This document shows, in pieces, positions 1 to 10,300 of a stretch of 64,000 nucleotides of DNA. The notes beneath the pieces were generated by a model. That model was given only the letters and a program-made list of their open reading frames with translations, did no database searches and was not told the DNA's origin. Source of the DNA: Flavobacterium sp. CFS9 (GTDB taxonomy: Bacteria > Bacteroidota > Bacteroidia > Flavobacteriales > Flavobacteriaceae); contig NZ_AP031573.1 of the NCBI RefSeq assembly GCF_041154745.1, positions 3,162,001 to 3,226,000 on the forward strand, given 5' to 3'. Both the position numbers and the translations under genes were made by a program. Position 1 is the stretch's first letter; every line of letters begins with the position of its first letter.

Positions 1-165
1 CAGGTAATTTCTAAGATTCAGAAAGAATTTAATATTAAAATTGAACTTAAGGAATTGTACAAAGAGCCTACCATTACCAATTTGGCCGGTTATATTGAAT
101 CGATACAAATTTTAAACAAACAACAGTTAATTCCTTCTGTTGTTGGAGAAGAGTTGGTTTTTTAG
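1..165 (+). CDS. C-terminal end of a carrier-protein-containing synthase (partial)
   Basis: The first 54 codons are open from the window edge to a TAG stop. The peptide has the last helices of a peptidyl or acyl carrier domain: a charged helix, then the ELYKEPTITNLAGYIES pattern that normally closes a PCP/ACP (compare the DLFVNKTIEEH and DIFDHTNIAALASFI segments in the NRPS genes further on). The phosphopantetheine serine lies outside the window. It is probably the last carrier of another NRPS or PKS, but a free-standing carrier cannot be excluded. A terminator follows, so this gene is transcribed separately from the large cluster, although its product could still feed the first NRPS. Confidence 0.75.
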   Translation, partial: QVISKIQKEFNIKIELKELYKEPTITNLAGYIESIQILNKQQLIPSVVGEELVF

Positions 166-202
166 AGTTACAGCTCATTTTAAAAAAGAGGAAATATTAT
201 TA

Positions 203-243
203 AAAAAACAGTTACAGGAGTATTCTTGTAACTGTTTTTTTTG
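203..243 (+). terminator. Intrinsic terminator after the upstream carrier gene
   Basis: A perfect stem CAGTTACA/TGTAACTG, extended by A-runs pairing with T-runs, has a 10-nt loop and is followed by a continuous T tract. It lies 38 nt after the stop codon of the partial carrier gene and marks the end of that transcription unit. Confidence 0.85.
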
Positions 244-349
244 TTTTAAAGCTATTGTAATTTGCTGTATTTCAGTTGTTTTTTTGAGTGAAGTGATTTA
301 TTTGTTTTTTCTGTTTTGTGTCTAGTGTATTGATTTACAGTTTGTAATG

Positions 350-444
350 GTTTTTTAGTTGGTAAAATCAGTAATACTGCGGGTTCAAACGCTAAAAACT
401 ACCCTTTAGGTTAAAAGGGTACAGGCTGTTTCTGTTTAATTTTG
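350..444 (+). promoter_or_regulatory. Promoter/operator region of the ThiF-like gene
   Basis: TAATTTTG at 437-444 fits the Bacteroidota -7 consensus TAnnTTTG and lies 17 nt before the ATG of the ThiF-like gene. Upstream, AAAAACTACCCTTTAG (394-409) recurs with one mismatch on the opposite strand at 2569-2584, between the two regulatory genes. TACCCTTT and AAAGGGTA also form an 8-bp inverted repeat here. The word TGGTAAAATCA (360-370), preceded by a GTTTTT run, recurs at 4276-4286 in front of the large NRPS operon. These look like shared regulator sites, but this rests on word matching only. Confidence 0.4.
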
Positions 445-461
445 AATAAAAAAATAATACT

Positions 462-1223
462 ATGGATGATCGTTATTCAAAGAATAAACTTTATCTAAGC
501 GATGAAGAACAAGAGATTATAAAAGATTTTCCAATTTTGCTGGCAGGAAGCGGTATTGGAAGCGTAATTGCAGAATGTGCGCTGCGCTTTGGTTTTGAAA
601 AAATCACTATTGTAGACGGTGACCAGGTAGAACGGTCTAATTTGAGCAGACAGAATTATACAGAAGATGATATCGATTCTAACAAAGTAGATGCTTTGGC
701 AAAACGATTGAAATCAATCAATAAAAATGCAGAAATCAATTGTATCGATTTTTTTCTGACTGTCGAAAACATCGGAGATCATATAAAAGGTCATAAAGCA
801 GCGATTAATACGCTGGATTTTTCTTCTCCCGTACCACTTATATTTGATACCGCTTGTCAAAAGTTAGATATTCCGGTACTGCATCCTTATAATATTGGAT
901 GGGGGAGTCTGGTAACGGTTATTGCCAGAGACGGACTTCTTTTAAACGCATTGGCAAATGGAGAGGAAGAATTCAATGAAGCGACCATGATGGAATATGC
1001 TTCAAGTTATTTGAGATTTTGGGGAAATCCACAAAAATGGATGGACAGTATAATTGAAAAGTACAAAATCGAAAAAGGCTGTCAGTCACCACCTCAAATG
1101 GCTATTGCATCATGGTCAGTAGCGGCTTTATGTACTCATTTGCTTTTTAATATTGCAACCGGTAAAAAGTTCAAAAAATTCCCTGAGTTTTATTTGTCTG
1201 CAATTATTGATGAGGATTTATAG
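462..1223 (+). CDS. ThiF/MoeB/HesA-family E1-like adenylyltransferase
   Basis: The 253-aa protein has a Rossmann ATP-binding loop (GSGIGS, about residue 30) and the E1 signature DGDQVERSNLSRQ with the Arg and Asp that contact ATP in the ThiF/MoeB family, then NKVDAL. Family members adenylate the C terminus of a ubiquitin-like or sulfur-carrier protein, or a peptide, and some make amide or succinimide bonds in natural products (MccB). Cysteines occur late (DTACQK, KGCQSPP), but there is no CxxC zinc pair, and no ubiquitin-like partner is visible nearby. It sits alone between a terminator and the regulatory genes, under an apparent site shared with the regulator region, so a role in the cluster is possible but unproven. 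The ATG follows a TAnnTTTG-type promoter word. Confidence 0.75.
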   Translation: MDDRYSKNKLYLSDEEQEIIKDFPILLAGSGIGSVIAECALRFGFEKITIVDGDQVERSNLSRQNYTEDDIDSNKVDALAKRLKSINKNAEINCIDFFLTVENIGDHIKGHKAAINTLDFSSPVPLIFDTACQKLDIPVLHPYNIGWGSLVTVIARDGLLLNALANGEEEFNEATMMEYASSYLRFWGNPQKWMDSIIEKYKIEKGCQSPPQMAIASWSVAALCTHLLFNIATGKKFKKFPEFYLSAIIDEDL

Positions 1224-1650
1224 AATCCCTTTTTGGGCTTTTAGCAATGACAATTTACTGTGTAGGGACATAGATTTTATGGAGTGTTAGATGTGAAATA
1301 TAAAATGTGAAACGTCTTAATTTTATCCGGAGAATCTATGTTTCTATGTGTTTAAGGCATAGCCACAGAGTATAAGGATTTCAAAAATCTGTCAAATCTG
1401 CGTGAAAAAAAGGATCGCATAAGGAGATAGATTTTAAGAGATGTGAAAAGAGTAAAGAGTGTCTCATAGAAACACATTTCTCTATTATAACGCTCTGTGT
1501 TTTATTAAAAGTGAAACGCCTTATTTTAGGCTGTAAAAGTCTATGTTTCTATGTGTTTAAACCATAGCCACAGAAAAGATCCAACAGAAAAAATCTGAGT
1601 GAAAATACTCCACGCACAGAAACATAATTTTTATAAGCAAGAAAGGAACA
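1224..1650. other. Gene-free stretch with a diverged direct repeat
   Basis: No coding frame is convincing here. The stretch holds two related copies of a 65-nt segment (see the repeat entry) and lies between convergent genes, the ThiF-like one on plus and the LuxR-type one on minus. No strong T-tailed terminator was seen. Confidence 0.6.
1307..1575. repeat. Pair of 65-nt direct repeats
   Basis: Copies at 1307-1370 and 1511-1575 both start GTGAAACG, share TCTATGTTTCTATGTG, and end in CATAGCCACAGA after a short variable part. They look like a dispersed intergenic repeat of the genome, not a gene. Other copies would have to be sought outside the window. Confidence 0.6.
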
Positions 1651-2409
1651 TTAAATCAGTTTATTACTGGTTGCGTAAGCAATAGCCTCAGCAATATTTC
1701 CAACACCTAGTTTGGTGAACAACTTCCTTTTGTGAAACTTAATTGTATCAGCCGATACAAACATACTATCAGCCATGTTGGCAATGGTAAAGCCCCTGAT
1801 AGAATACTGCAAAACCTCCTTTTCTCGACTGGTGAGTTCTATTTTTTTATTCACCTTCCAAAAATCTCCCTCAAGATCATAACTGAAGATCTTATTTTCC
1901 CCCTTTTTGTAAATTTTAATATTTCCCGACTGCAATTCAGAAGAAAGCGAGATAATACAAATCGATTTCCAGATTTTACCATCATTGGTCAGGAAAACGG
2001 GAGTTAGTTTTTGATTCACCAAAAAAGTCTTTCCATTAGGATTCTTCAAGCGGAAGTCATAAGAGATCGTATGATGTATACGTTCTTCCACGGGAATGTT
2101 TTGGTAAAAGTCAAATCCGATTGTATTAATCTTCAATAATAAATCCAGATCTTCTTTAACCACATATTTGAAATAAAAGGCATATCCAAGTTCCTGAACT
2201 TCTGCCGGAGTGTGATCACACAAGAATAATGGATTTTCGGATACATACTCAAACCCCTTTTTTTCGTAATCAATAATATAAATACTACTGTAAGTTGTTC
2301 TGGCAAATGCTTTGACCAGTTCTAAATAATTTCCCAGTCTGCCTTTTTCATCTTCAGAGATCTTCTGAACGGTGTTGTTAGAGGAAAAAAAGTCGTTTTC
2401 AATTACCAT
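1651..2409 (-). CDS. PAS-like / LuxR-type HTH transcriptional regulator
   Basis: This 252-aa protein ends in a LuxR/GerE helix-turn-helix (about residues 190-250: LTSREKEVLQY, ANMADSMFVSADTIKFHKRKLFTKL). Residues about 40-155 look like a PAS fold (YIIDYEKKGFEYVSENP, DFRLKNPNGKTFLVNQKLTPVF), not the autoinducer-binding domain of classical LuxR, and there is no phospho-receiver domain. It is divergently transcribed from the LuxI-like gene, with a 250-bp shared control region. It is a probable local regulator of the NRPS cluster; the ligand cannot be read from the sequence. Such PAS-LuxR regulators are common in Bacteroidota. Confidence 0.85.
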   Translation of the reverse strand: MVIENDFFSSNNTVQKISEDEKGRLGNYLELVKAFARTTYSSIYIIDYEKKGFEYVSENPLFLCDHTPAEVQELGYAFYFKYVVKEDLDLLLKINTIGFDFYQNIPVEERIHHTISYDFRLKNPNGKTFLVNQKLTPVFLTNDGKIWKSICIISLSSELQSGNIKIYKKGENKIFSYDLEGDFWKVNKKIELTSREKEVLQYSIRGFTIANMADSMFVSADTIKFHKRKLFTKLGVGNIAEAIAYATSNKLI

Positions 2410-2662
2410 GTTTTAAGGTTTTTTTAACAGGACGTGAATATAGGAAAATTGTGAATATGATATTAAAAATTTTAATATTTAACTTATAAATTTTTAACGT
2501 ACAAAGGAATAAACAGCTCCTTTTTTGATGCTTTTTTCTCATAGCGGAATGCTTGCTAAAAAACTACACTAAAGGGTGGTTTTTGTTTAAGATCTTGGTA
2601 ACTAGTATTTTGTGTAGCGAAAGGCGTAAATTGTGGTGATAGTTTTGGAGAAAACAAATACT
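2410..2662. promoter_or_regulatory. Divergent control region between the LuxR-type and LuxI-like genes
   Basis: The region contains an imperfect palindrome at 2558-2584, built around CTAAAGGGTGGTTTTT. Its reverse complement AAAAACCACCCTTTAG matches 15 of 16 bases of the site upstream of the ThiF-like gene (394-409). TAGTATTTTG near 2605 is a near match to the Bacteroidota -7 box. It is a reasonable place for the regulator to bind, but this is inferred from motif recurrence only. Confidence 0.45.
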
Positions 2663-3349
2663 ATGAAACTCGCCAAAAACCACCACACCGCAATTAGTCA
2701 AAATGACATCTTCCGTATGTCAAAATTTGTAGTCACAGAAAACTTCAATCACCACTCTAATGAAGTTTTTCCGGGCCACTATCAAAAAGATATTGATGCC
2801 GTTTACAAAGAAGAAATGAACTACCTTGAAAACTCTAAAATTTTCGCATTCAAAAACGAGTTTGGAGATTTTACCGGTACGATCAGAGTTCTAAAATGGG
2901 ACTTCATTACTCCGCTTCCAATTCAAAAAATGTTTGGGATCAATCCTTTCTTATGTGCCGAAGGAGATGCCATCAATGAAATGTGGCATATTGGCCGTTT
3001 TGCCATTAAAAAAGGGGTTCGTGATGTAAACCTTCTAAAAAAACTATTGGTTTGTGCCATCGCACCGGTTTGCAAACACAAAGACAATATGGCCTTTGCC
3101 GAAATCGATGCTAAACTATTACGCGTATTAACCCTAATGGGCATCAAAGCAAAAATTGTAGGCAAATCAATCGAATATCTGGGATCAGAAACCATTCCTG
3201 TATCGATGTCTTATAATGGTCTTATTACTTTCTACAACGAGAACAAACATTTAGTTACACCGGAAGATTTTGAGCTTTCTTCTGTAAACTATAAACTACC
3301 CAATAAGGTAGTATTTAATGCTAACAAGCTGAACTACACTTTGGTGTAG
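2663..3349 (+). CDS. LuxI-like GNAT-fold acyltransferase
   Basis: Starting at the ATG, the product has about 228 aa; a GTG ten codons upstream (2633) is possible but less likely. The layout fits the autoinducer-synthase branch of the GNAT fold: an N-terminal segment with Phe and His-rich residues, GTIRVLKW on the first strands, then EMWHIGRFAIKKGVRD, which resembles the E-x-SRF-x-V motif of LuxI proteins, and a LLVCAIAPVCKHK helix. A GNAT acyltransferase of another kind, using an acyl-CoA or acyl-carrier donor, is an equally fair reading. It is paired divergently with a PAS-LuxR regulator and followed by the NusG paralog, so it probably belongs to the control circuit of the NRPS operon. Its acyl donor and acceptor are unknown. 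Confidence 0.6.
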   Translation: MKLAKNHHTAISQNDIFRMSKFVVTENFNHHSNEVFPGHYQKDIDAVYKEEMNYLENSKIFAFKNEFGDFTGTIRVLKWDFITPLPIQKMFGINPFLCAEGDAINEMWHIGRFAIKKGVRDVNLLKKLLVCAIAPVCKHKDNMAFAEIDAKLLRVLTLMGIKAKIVGKSIEYLGSETIPVSMSYNGLITFYNENKHLVTPEDFELSSVNYKLPNKVVFNANKLNYTLV

Positions 3350-3599
3350 TAGAATTTGAAAACCTGTATTGTAAATTTACTTCAGTAAAAATAAGTAGTT
3401 GGATTAGCAACTTTCAGATTTTTACAACACACTCAAAAGGCACCAAAATTTACCTGGAGAGTTCCAACAAAAACATGATTACCAAAATTACTTTCGGGTA
3501 AAAAAGGTAAAGCTATTAAACCAAAAAACGTATCTAAAAAAAATAACCATGTGACTGGTAATAGCGCAGCTATGCCCGGTGACGAAAAAACCAAATAAT

Positions 3600-4133
3600 A
3601 TGGATCGAAAACAAGGTTGGCATGTTCTTTACGTCAAGTACAGGCATGAAAGTAAAGTCTACAAAGAATTAACGGAAAAAAAATTAGAAGCTTTTTTACC
3701 CATGGCCACCAGTATCAGACAGTGGAGTGACCGAACCAAGAAAATTGAAATTCCGTTATTTCCCAGTTATGTTTTTGTAAACATTAAAAACAACAAAGAC
3801 TTTCATGATGCTTTAAATGTAGAGAGCGGTTGTTCATATTTGTCTTTCGGCAAAGAATACGGCAAAGTTTCCGAAGAAGAAATTGCTTACATCAAACTCT
3901 TCACCCAGGGAAAAGACATCACCGATGTTCAGGTTGAATCGGCACTGCCAAAAATAGGTGATAAACTTACAATCAAACATGGAGAACTATCAGGTTTGGA
4001 ATGTGAAGTTTTCAGAGTCGATAATCAGCACAGAATCAGCGTACGATTAAGTTCATTACGCCAGAATATATCAGCCGTAATACCTTTGTCGTATTTATCC
4101 AATTCAGAAGAAAACGTCTTCGCCAAAGCGTAG
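3600..4133 (+). CDS. Specialised NusG paralog (UpxY/LoaP/TaA-like antiterminator)
   Basis: From the ATG at 3600 the protein has 177 aa; a GTG at 3579 would add 7. It has an N-terminal NGN domain (GWHVLYVKYRHESKVYKEL, then LFPSYVFVNI, the usual NusG FPGYVLV position) and a C-terminal KOW-like part (IGDKLTIKHGELSGLECEVFRV). Housekeeping NusG lies in a ribosomal-protein neighbourhood. Paralogs placed in front of very long polysaccharide or polyketide operons (UpxY, LoaP, TaA) promote read-through of those operons. Here it lies 260 nt before an 11-kb NRPS gene that starts a 46-kb run with many intercistronic hairpins. An eight-codon reading frame (3572-3598) stops one base before this ATG and could couple translation. 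Confidence 0.88.
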   Translation: MDRKQGWHVLYVKYRHESKVYKELTEKKLEAFLPMATSIRQWSDRTKKIEIPLFPSYVFVNIKNNKDFHDALNVESGCSYLSFGKEYGKVSEEEIAYIKLFTQGKDITDVQVESALPKIGDKLTIKHGELSGLECEVFRVDNQHRISVRLSSLRQNISAVIPLSYLSNSEENVFAKA

Positions 4134-4393
4134 GTTTTAGATTTTCTTTTCCATTAGATTATCGCCTCCAATGTAATGGAGCGCATCATTAAAGTGATTT
4201 TTGTACTTGTCATAAAGAGTAAAAATCTCTTATCTCAATCCTTTTTTACTACATCAAAATCTAGTTTTTACTACCTGGTAAAATCACCACAGCACATTGT
4301 CTTTTAGAACAATGTGTTTGGTGTTATACGTAGGTTATTTTAAATATATCAGTTATTAATTCAAAAATAAAGCATTTAGAAAACACTATTACG
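4134..4393 (+). promoter_or_regulatory. Structured leader of the NRPS operon
   Basis: Two clear hairpins lie in this leader. TCCATTA/TAATGGA (4150-4156 with 4174-4180) is 7 bp with a 17-nt loop. CACATTGT/ACAATGTG (4293-4300 with 4309-4316) is 8 bp with an 8-nt loop and is followed by a short T-rich stretch. Between them, TTTTTACTAC occurs twice, 22 bp apart (4243 and 4265), each followed by AAAAT, as expected for a dimeric regulator binding one face of the helix. TGGTAAAATCA (4276-4286) matches the site before the ThiF-like gene. The second hairpin is the best candidate for a terminator or a NusG-paralog recruitment element. Confidence 0.5.
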
Positions 4394-7300
4394 ATGAAAG
4401 ATATCAAATCAATAATTACCGGCTTATCCCATAAAGAAGTACAAATTTTTCTGGATGATTCAGAAGAAAATTTAAGAGTAACAGGAAATACAGCAGCTCT
4501 TACTGCAGAGGATAAAAATGATATTTCAACCAATAAAGATCGTCTTATCGCTTTGCTTAAAAGCAGTAAAAACAGCGCAAAATTTAATTTTGAGTCAATT
4601 TCTGCGGTTTCTGAATCTGAAAGTTACGAAGTATCGGCCGGACAGCGCCGTCTTTGGACTTTAAGCCAGTTCGAAGGAGGATCTCAGGTGTACAATATGC
4701 CTATGCGTACCATTTTAAAAGGTAATTATGATATTGGATACTTTCAAAAAGCGATAATCGCCACCATAGAGCGTCATGAGATTTTGCGTACTACTTTCAG
4801 AATGGATGAAAACGGTGAGGTGAGACAGTACGTGAAGCCAATAACAGAGGTAAACTTTGAGTTGTCTTATGTTGATTTCAGAAATGTTGCAGATAAAGAT
4901 GCCAGTGTATCCGGTTATATCAAAGAAGATTCATTCGTTCCGTTTGATTTAGAAAAAGGACCGTTATTTCGTCTAAGTTTATTACAGACGGAAGAGGATA
5001 CTTATGTTTTCTATTACAACATGCACCACATTATAGGTGATGGCTGGTCTATGAATGTATTGTCAAAAGATGTATTTGCATTTTATGAGTCTTTTGTAAA
5101 AGGGATTGCTCCTGATCTTGCACCACTTGCTATTCAATATAAAGATTATGCAAACTGGCAGGCAGTACAGATAAACTCAGCGGTTTCTACTAAGGATAAA
5201 ACTTATTGGATGGAAAGTCTTGCAGGAGAGTTACCAATCCTGGATCTTCCTTCAGAAAAACGCCGTCCATCTGTGAAAACACATAAAGGAAGAAGTTTAA
5301 GAGCTTATATTTCTAAGGAAACAACAGCCATGCTTCAGCATTTTACAAAAGAGAACAATGGCAGTACTTTTATTAGTTTATTAACTACTATCAATGTTCT
5401 GTTTCATAAATATACCTCAGATACAGATATTATTATAGGCAGCCCGGTAGCAGGACGTGACCATGCCGATTTAGCCAATCAGATTGGTTTTTATGTAAAT
5501 ACTCTTGCCTTGCGTAATACTGTAACTGCGGAGGAGAATTTTACTTCTATTTACAAGCGAATTAAAGAGCAGACACTGGAGGCTTTTAACCATCAGATGT
5601 ATCCTTTTGACAGTTTAGTAGAAAACTTAAACATCAAAAGAGATGCGGGAAGAAGCAGTGTATTTGATGTTTTGTTAGTGCTTCAGAATACAGCAGCAAA
5701 TGAGGCGGCGATCGAAATACCTGCATCAAAAACCGATGCAATTGTTGATTTAGGAGAGACAGTTTCAAAATTTGATGTAGAGCTTAATTTCAGAGAAGCC
5801 GGAGAGCACCTGGTTTTAGATGTTGCTTATAATACAGAGGTGTACGAATATCAAATGATCGAAGGATTGATACGACACTATAAACAAATCCTGGAAGAAG
5901 TATTATTTCAACCGGAAACTCCTATTGGAAAACTAACCTACATCAGTCAGGAAGAAGAAAAAGAATTAGTACAGGATTTTAATACTACGGCAACGAATTA
6001 TCCTGTTGATGTTACGCTTATAGACTTAATTGAAGAACAAGTTGTTCATAATCCGGAGGGAGTTGCTTTGGCTTTTGAAGGAGAAGAAATGACTTATGCT
6101 GTTTTAAATGAAAAAGCCAATCAGGTTGCTCATTATTTACGCAGCATCAATGTTACAACAGAATCTATAGTAGGATTGTGTATGGAACGTTCTTTTGAAA
6201 TGGTTATTGGAATGTTGGGTATTATGAAATCAGGAGGAGCTTATGCACCTATTGATCCTCATTACCCGGTCGAAAGAATTGAGTTCATTGTAAAAGATAC
6301 TAAGGCAGAAGTTGTATTGGTAAATAACGACAGTATCAACAAAGTTAATTTTCTGGAAGGTACTACGATACTTAATCTTGATCAACAGGATTCAGTACTT
6401 GTCAATCAGTCCAAAACTAATCCTGCTGTAGCAATACCGGTTACCAATGCGGCTTATGTAATTTACACTTCAGGATCTACAGGAAATCCTAAAGGAGTGG
6501 TGAACGAACAAAGAGGTTTGGTGAATCGTTTATTATGGGCCAAAGAATATTATAATTTAACGGCTAATGATGTATTGATACAAAAAACTACTTTTTGTTT
6601 TGATGTATCGGTTTGGGAGTTCTTTCTTCCATTATTGGCAGGATGTAAATTAGTAATTCCAAAACCGGAAGGACATAAAGACAGCGATTATTTAAGAGAA
6701 TTGATCTCGGCACACGGGGTAACAATGATTCACTTTGTACCTTCTATGTTAAGTGCATTTTTATTGGACATTGATGTTTCGAAATGCAGCAGTCTGAAAA
6801 ATGTGGTATGTAGTGGAGAGGCTTTAAAAATAAGCCAGGTAGAAGATTTTCAAAAAGTATTGCCCAATGTTGTTTTGAGCAATTTATACGGGCCAACAGA
6901 GGCTTCGATCGACGTAACAAGCTGGATTGTTCCTTTTAATGCGGTAGATTTAAAACGTGTTACGATAGGAACTCCGGTGGCAAACACTCAGATTTATATT
7001 CTGGATAGCGAAATGAACATACAGCCTAAAGGGGTTACAGGAGAACTGTACATAGGTGGTGTTCAGGTAGCCAGAGAGTACATCAATCTTCCGGAACTTA
7101 ATGCTTACCGATTTGTACAAAATCCTTTTGGGGAAGGAAAATTATACAGAACCGGTGATAATGCAAAATGGCTTCAGGATGGTACTATAGAATATTTGGG
7201 AAGAGAAGACAGCCAGGTAAAAATCAGAGGGTACAGAATTGAATTGGGAGAATTGGATACCGTTATCAACAGTTGTCCGTTTATACATCAGGGAGTTGTT

Positions 7301-10300
7301 ATTGCCAAAGAAGATGCTTACGGAGTAAATGAATTGGTAGCCTATGTCGTTTTTAAAGAAAATAAAACAAAAGAAGATCTTATTGCTTATTTAAAAGAGC
7401 ACATTCCAGGCTATATGATTCCGGGAATAATGGTACAATTGGATGAAATTCCATTGACATCAAATGGTAAAGTAAACAGAAAAGCACTACCGGATCCAAC
7501 ATTCAGCAGAGCATACGAATATGTAGCACCAGGAACAAAAACAGAAGAAGAATTGGTTACCATCTGGCAGAATCTCCTTAATGTGGAGCAAGTTGGTATT
7601 ACCGATAATTTCTTTGAACTGGGAGGACATTCTTTATTAGCAGTACGTTTAATATCGGCCATAAAGAAAGCAATGAATGTTGGCGTTACCATTACAAACG
7701 TATTTGGGAATCCAACGATCTCAGATCTGGCTTCTTTTATAGAAAAACAAGATACTGCCTCAACATTTTCTTTGGTAAGTAAACAAGATTTACCTGCAGC
7801 TATTCCATTGTCTTATGCTCAGGAACGTTTATGGTTTATAGATAAATTAAAAGGCAGTGAACATTATCATATGCCTACAGTATTAACGCTAAAAGGAACT
7901 CTTAATACCGATTATCTTTCGCAAGCGTTAAAAACAATTGTAGAGCGTCATGAGGCATTACGTACCGTATTTGTAGAAAAAGAAGGCGTTCCGTATCAGG
8001 TGGTACAGTCCTCAGACCGTTGGGAATTGAATGTTATTTCAGGAGTCGTAGATTATAAAGAATTTACAGCCGAAGAGATAAACAAACCATTTGATTTATC
8101 GAAAGATTATATGTTACGTGCTTCGATTATTAAGGTATCAGAAGCAGAGCATATTTTAGTATTGGTACGTCATCATATTGCAACAGACGGATGGTCTGAA
8201 TCTATAATCGTTAAAGAATTCAAAGAATTATACGCTTCTTATGCAGAAGGAAAAGAGGCCAATTTACCAGCCCTTAACTTTCAATATACAGACTATTCCG
8301 TTTGGCAGCGTACAGAGTTATCTGAAGAAGTTCTGGCAGAAAAATTAGAGTATTGGGAGTCTAAATTAACAGGAGTAGCACCTTCTGCACTTCCAACAGA
8401 TTATGTAAGACCAGCTGTTCAAAGCAGTCGCGGAAACCATATCAGTTTAAAGCTAGACAGCGATCAGAGTGAGGCTTTGAGAGCTTATGCGAAAGAGCAG
8501 GGCGTAACTTTATTCATGTTGTTATCGAGTGTTTACAAAGTATTGTTATACCGTTACAGCGGTCAGTCTGATATTTGTATCGGAACCACAGTGGCCAATC
8601 GCCCGCAGCAGGAATTAGAATCGATGATTGGATTCTTTGTGAACGCTTTAGCCCTTCGTACTGATTTATCCGGTAATCCGTCGTTTAATGAAGTTTTGAA
8701 ATCGGTAAAGCAAACCACTTTAGAAGCATATAATCATATCGCTGTTCCGTTTGAAAAAGTAGTAGATCGTGTAGAAAAAACAAGAGATAAAAGCAGAAGT
8801 TCTTTATTCCAGGTATTGTTTGTTTTAAACAACAACCCGGAGGCTAAAGTTGCTGAATTCAGTGATATTACGATCGAACCAATGGCAATGAATTATAATA
8901 TTGCCAAATACGATCTGACCATTTTTGCAGAAGACAGCGCGGAAGGAATCTCTTTTTCATTCAACTATTGTACAGATCTTTTCAGTGCGGCAACAGTATC
9001 AGGCTTAAGATCACATTACGAGAATTTATTGACTGCTGTTTTAGAAAATGGTACCTCATCGATAGGAAACCTGGCTATGCTTAGCGCTGAAGAAGAGCAG
9101 GCACTTTTAGTAGAGTATAACACCCCTGAGTATACATTATCAGGAAAAGGAACTGTATTGTCTCACTTTGAAGCACAAGTAGCCAAAACTCCGGATGCGA
9201 TTGCATTTGTTTATAATGATAGCCGTATGACGTACAAGGAGCTGGATGAAGCTTCTACCAGATTGGCATATTACTATCAACAAACGTATGATTTAAAACA
9301 AGGTGATTTGATCGCCATGATGATGGATACTTCAAACTGGTCTTTACTGGCAATGGTATCTATTCTAAAATCAGGAGCAGGTTATGTTCCAATTGATCTT
9401 TCTTTACCGAAAGAGCGTCAGTTGTACATGGTACAGGAAGCCAATGTGAAGTGTTTGCTTATTGAATCTTCGAGTTTATTTGATGTAATTGATTTTTCAG
9501 TTCCTGTATTTTCTATTGATATTCAGTATTCCGATATTCCGGCACTTCCGCAGGAGGTTACCTTTTCAACATTGGCAACAGAAGATACTACAGCTTATGT
9601 AGTATATACTTCAGGAACCACAGGCCAGCCAAAAGGCGTTCAGGTGAGTCATAAAAATTTAGTAGACTATTACGAAGGGCTGGAGGCTAAGATTTCGATT
9701 AGTGCTAATAAAAGCTTCGGATTAATGTCTTCACTTTCTGCCGATTTAGGAAATACCGTATTGTACGGTTCTTTATTAAGCGGAGGATGTTTGCACTTAT
9801 TCAATAAAGATACTTTAATGGATGGCGTGAAATTACAAGCATATTTTAACGCCAACCCAATTGATTGTATCAAAATAGTACCAAGCCACTGGCAGGCGCT
9901 GAGCATCAATAATACGTTATTGTTACCGGTACGCACTTTAATATTTGGAGGCGACGTACTTCAGGTATCTTATGTTAAAGAAATTGCAGCGCAAGATTCA
10001 AATGTAGCGATCGTAAACCATTACGGTCCTACCGAGAGTACGATTGGAAAATTATTGCATCAGGTTGATCCTGCTTTTGATTACGTGACCATTCCGGTTG
10101 GGAAGTTGTTCTCAGACAGTGAAGCTTATATTGTAAGCAGCGATATGTCGTTGTGCCCGATTGGAGTTTCAGGAGAATTATTACTGGGAGGTAAAGGAAT
10201 TTCGAAAGGTTATCTGAATCGTGAAGATTTAACTCAGGAGAAATTTATCACCAATCCATTTGCAGCAGGTAAAAGCAAGGTTTTATATAGAACTGGAGAC

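Noticed and set aside
140..325. Frame of 61 codons starting in the carrier gene tail
   Set aside because: It runs through the terminator hairpin and has a Phe/Cys-rich composition from the T-runs.
1732..2007. Plus-strand 91-codon frame inside the LuxR-type gene
   Set aside because: It is antisense to a conserved regulator and shows no domain.
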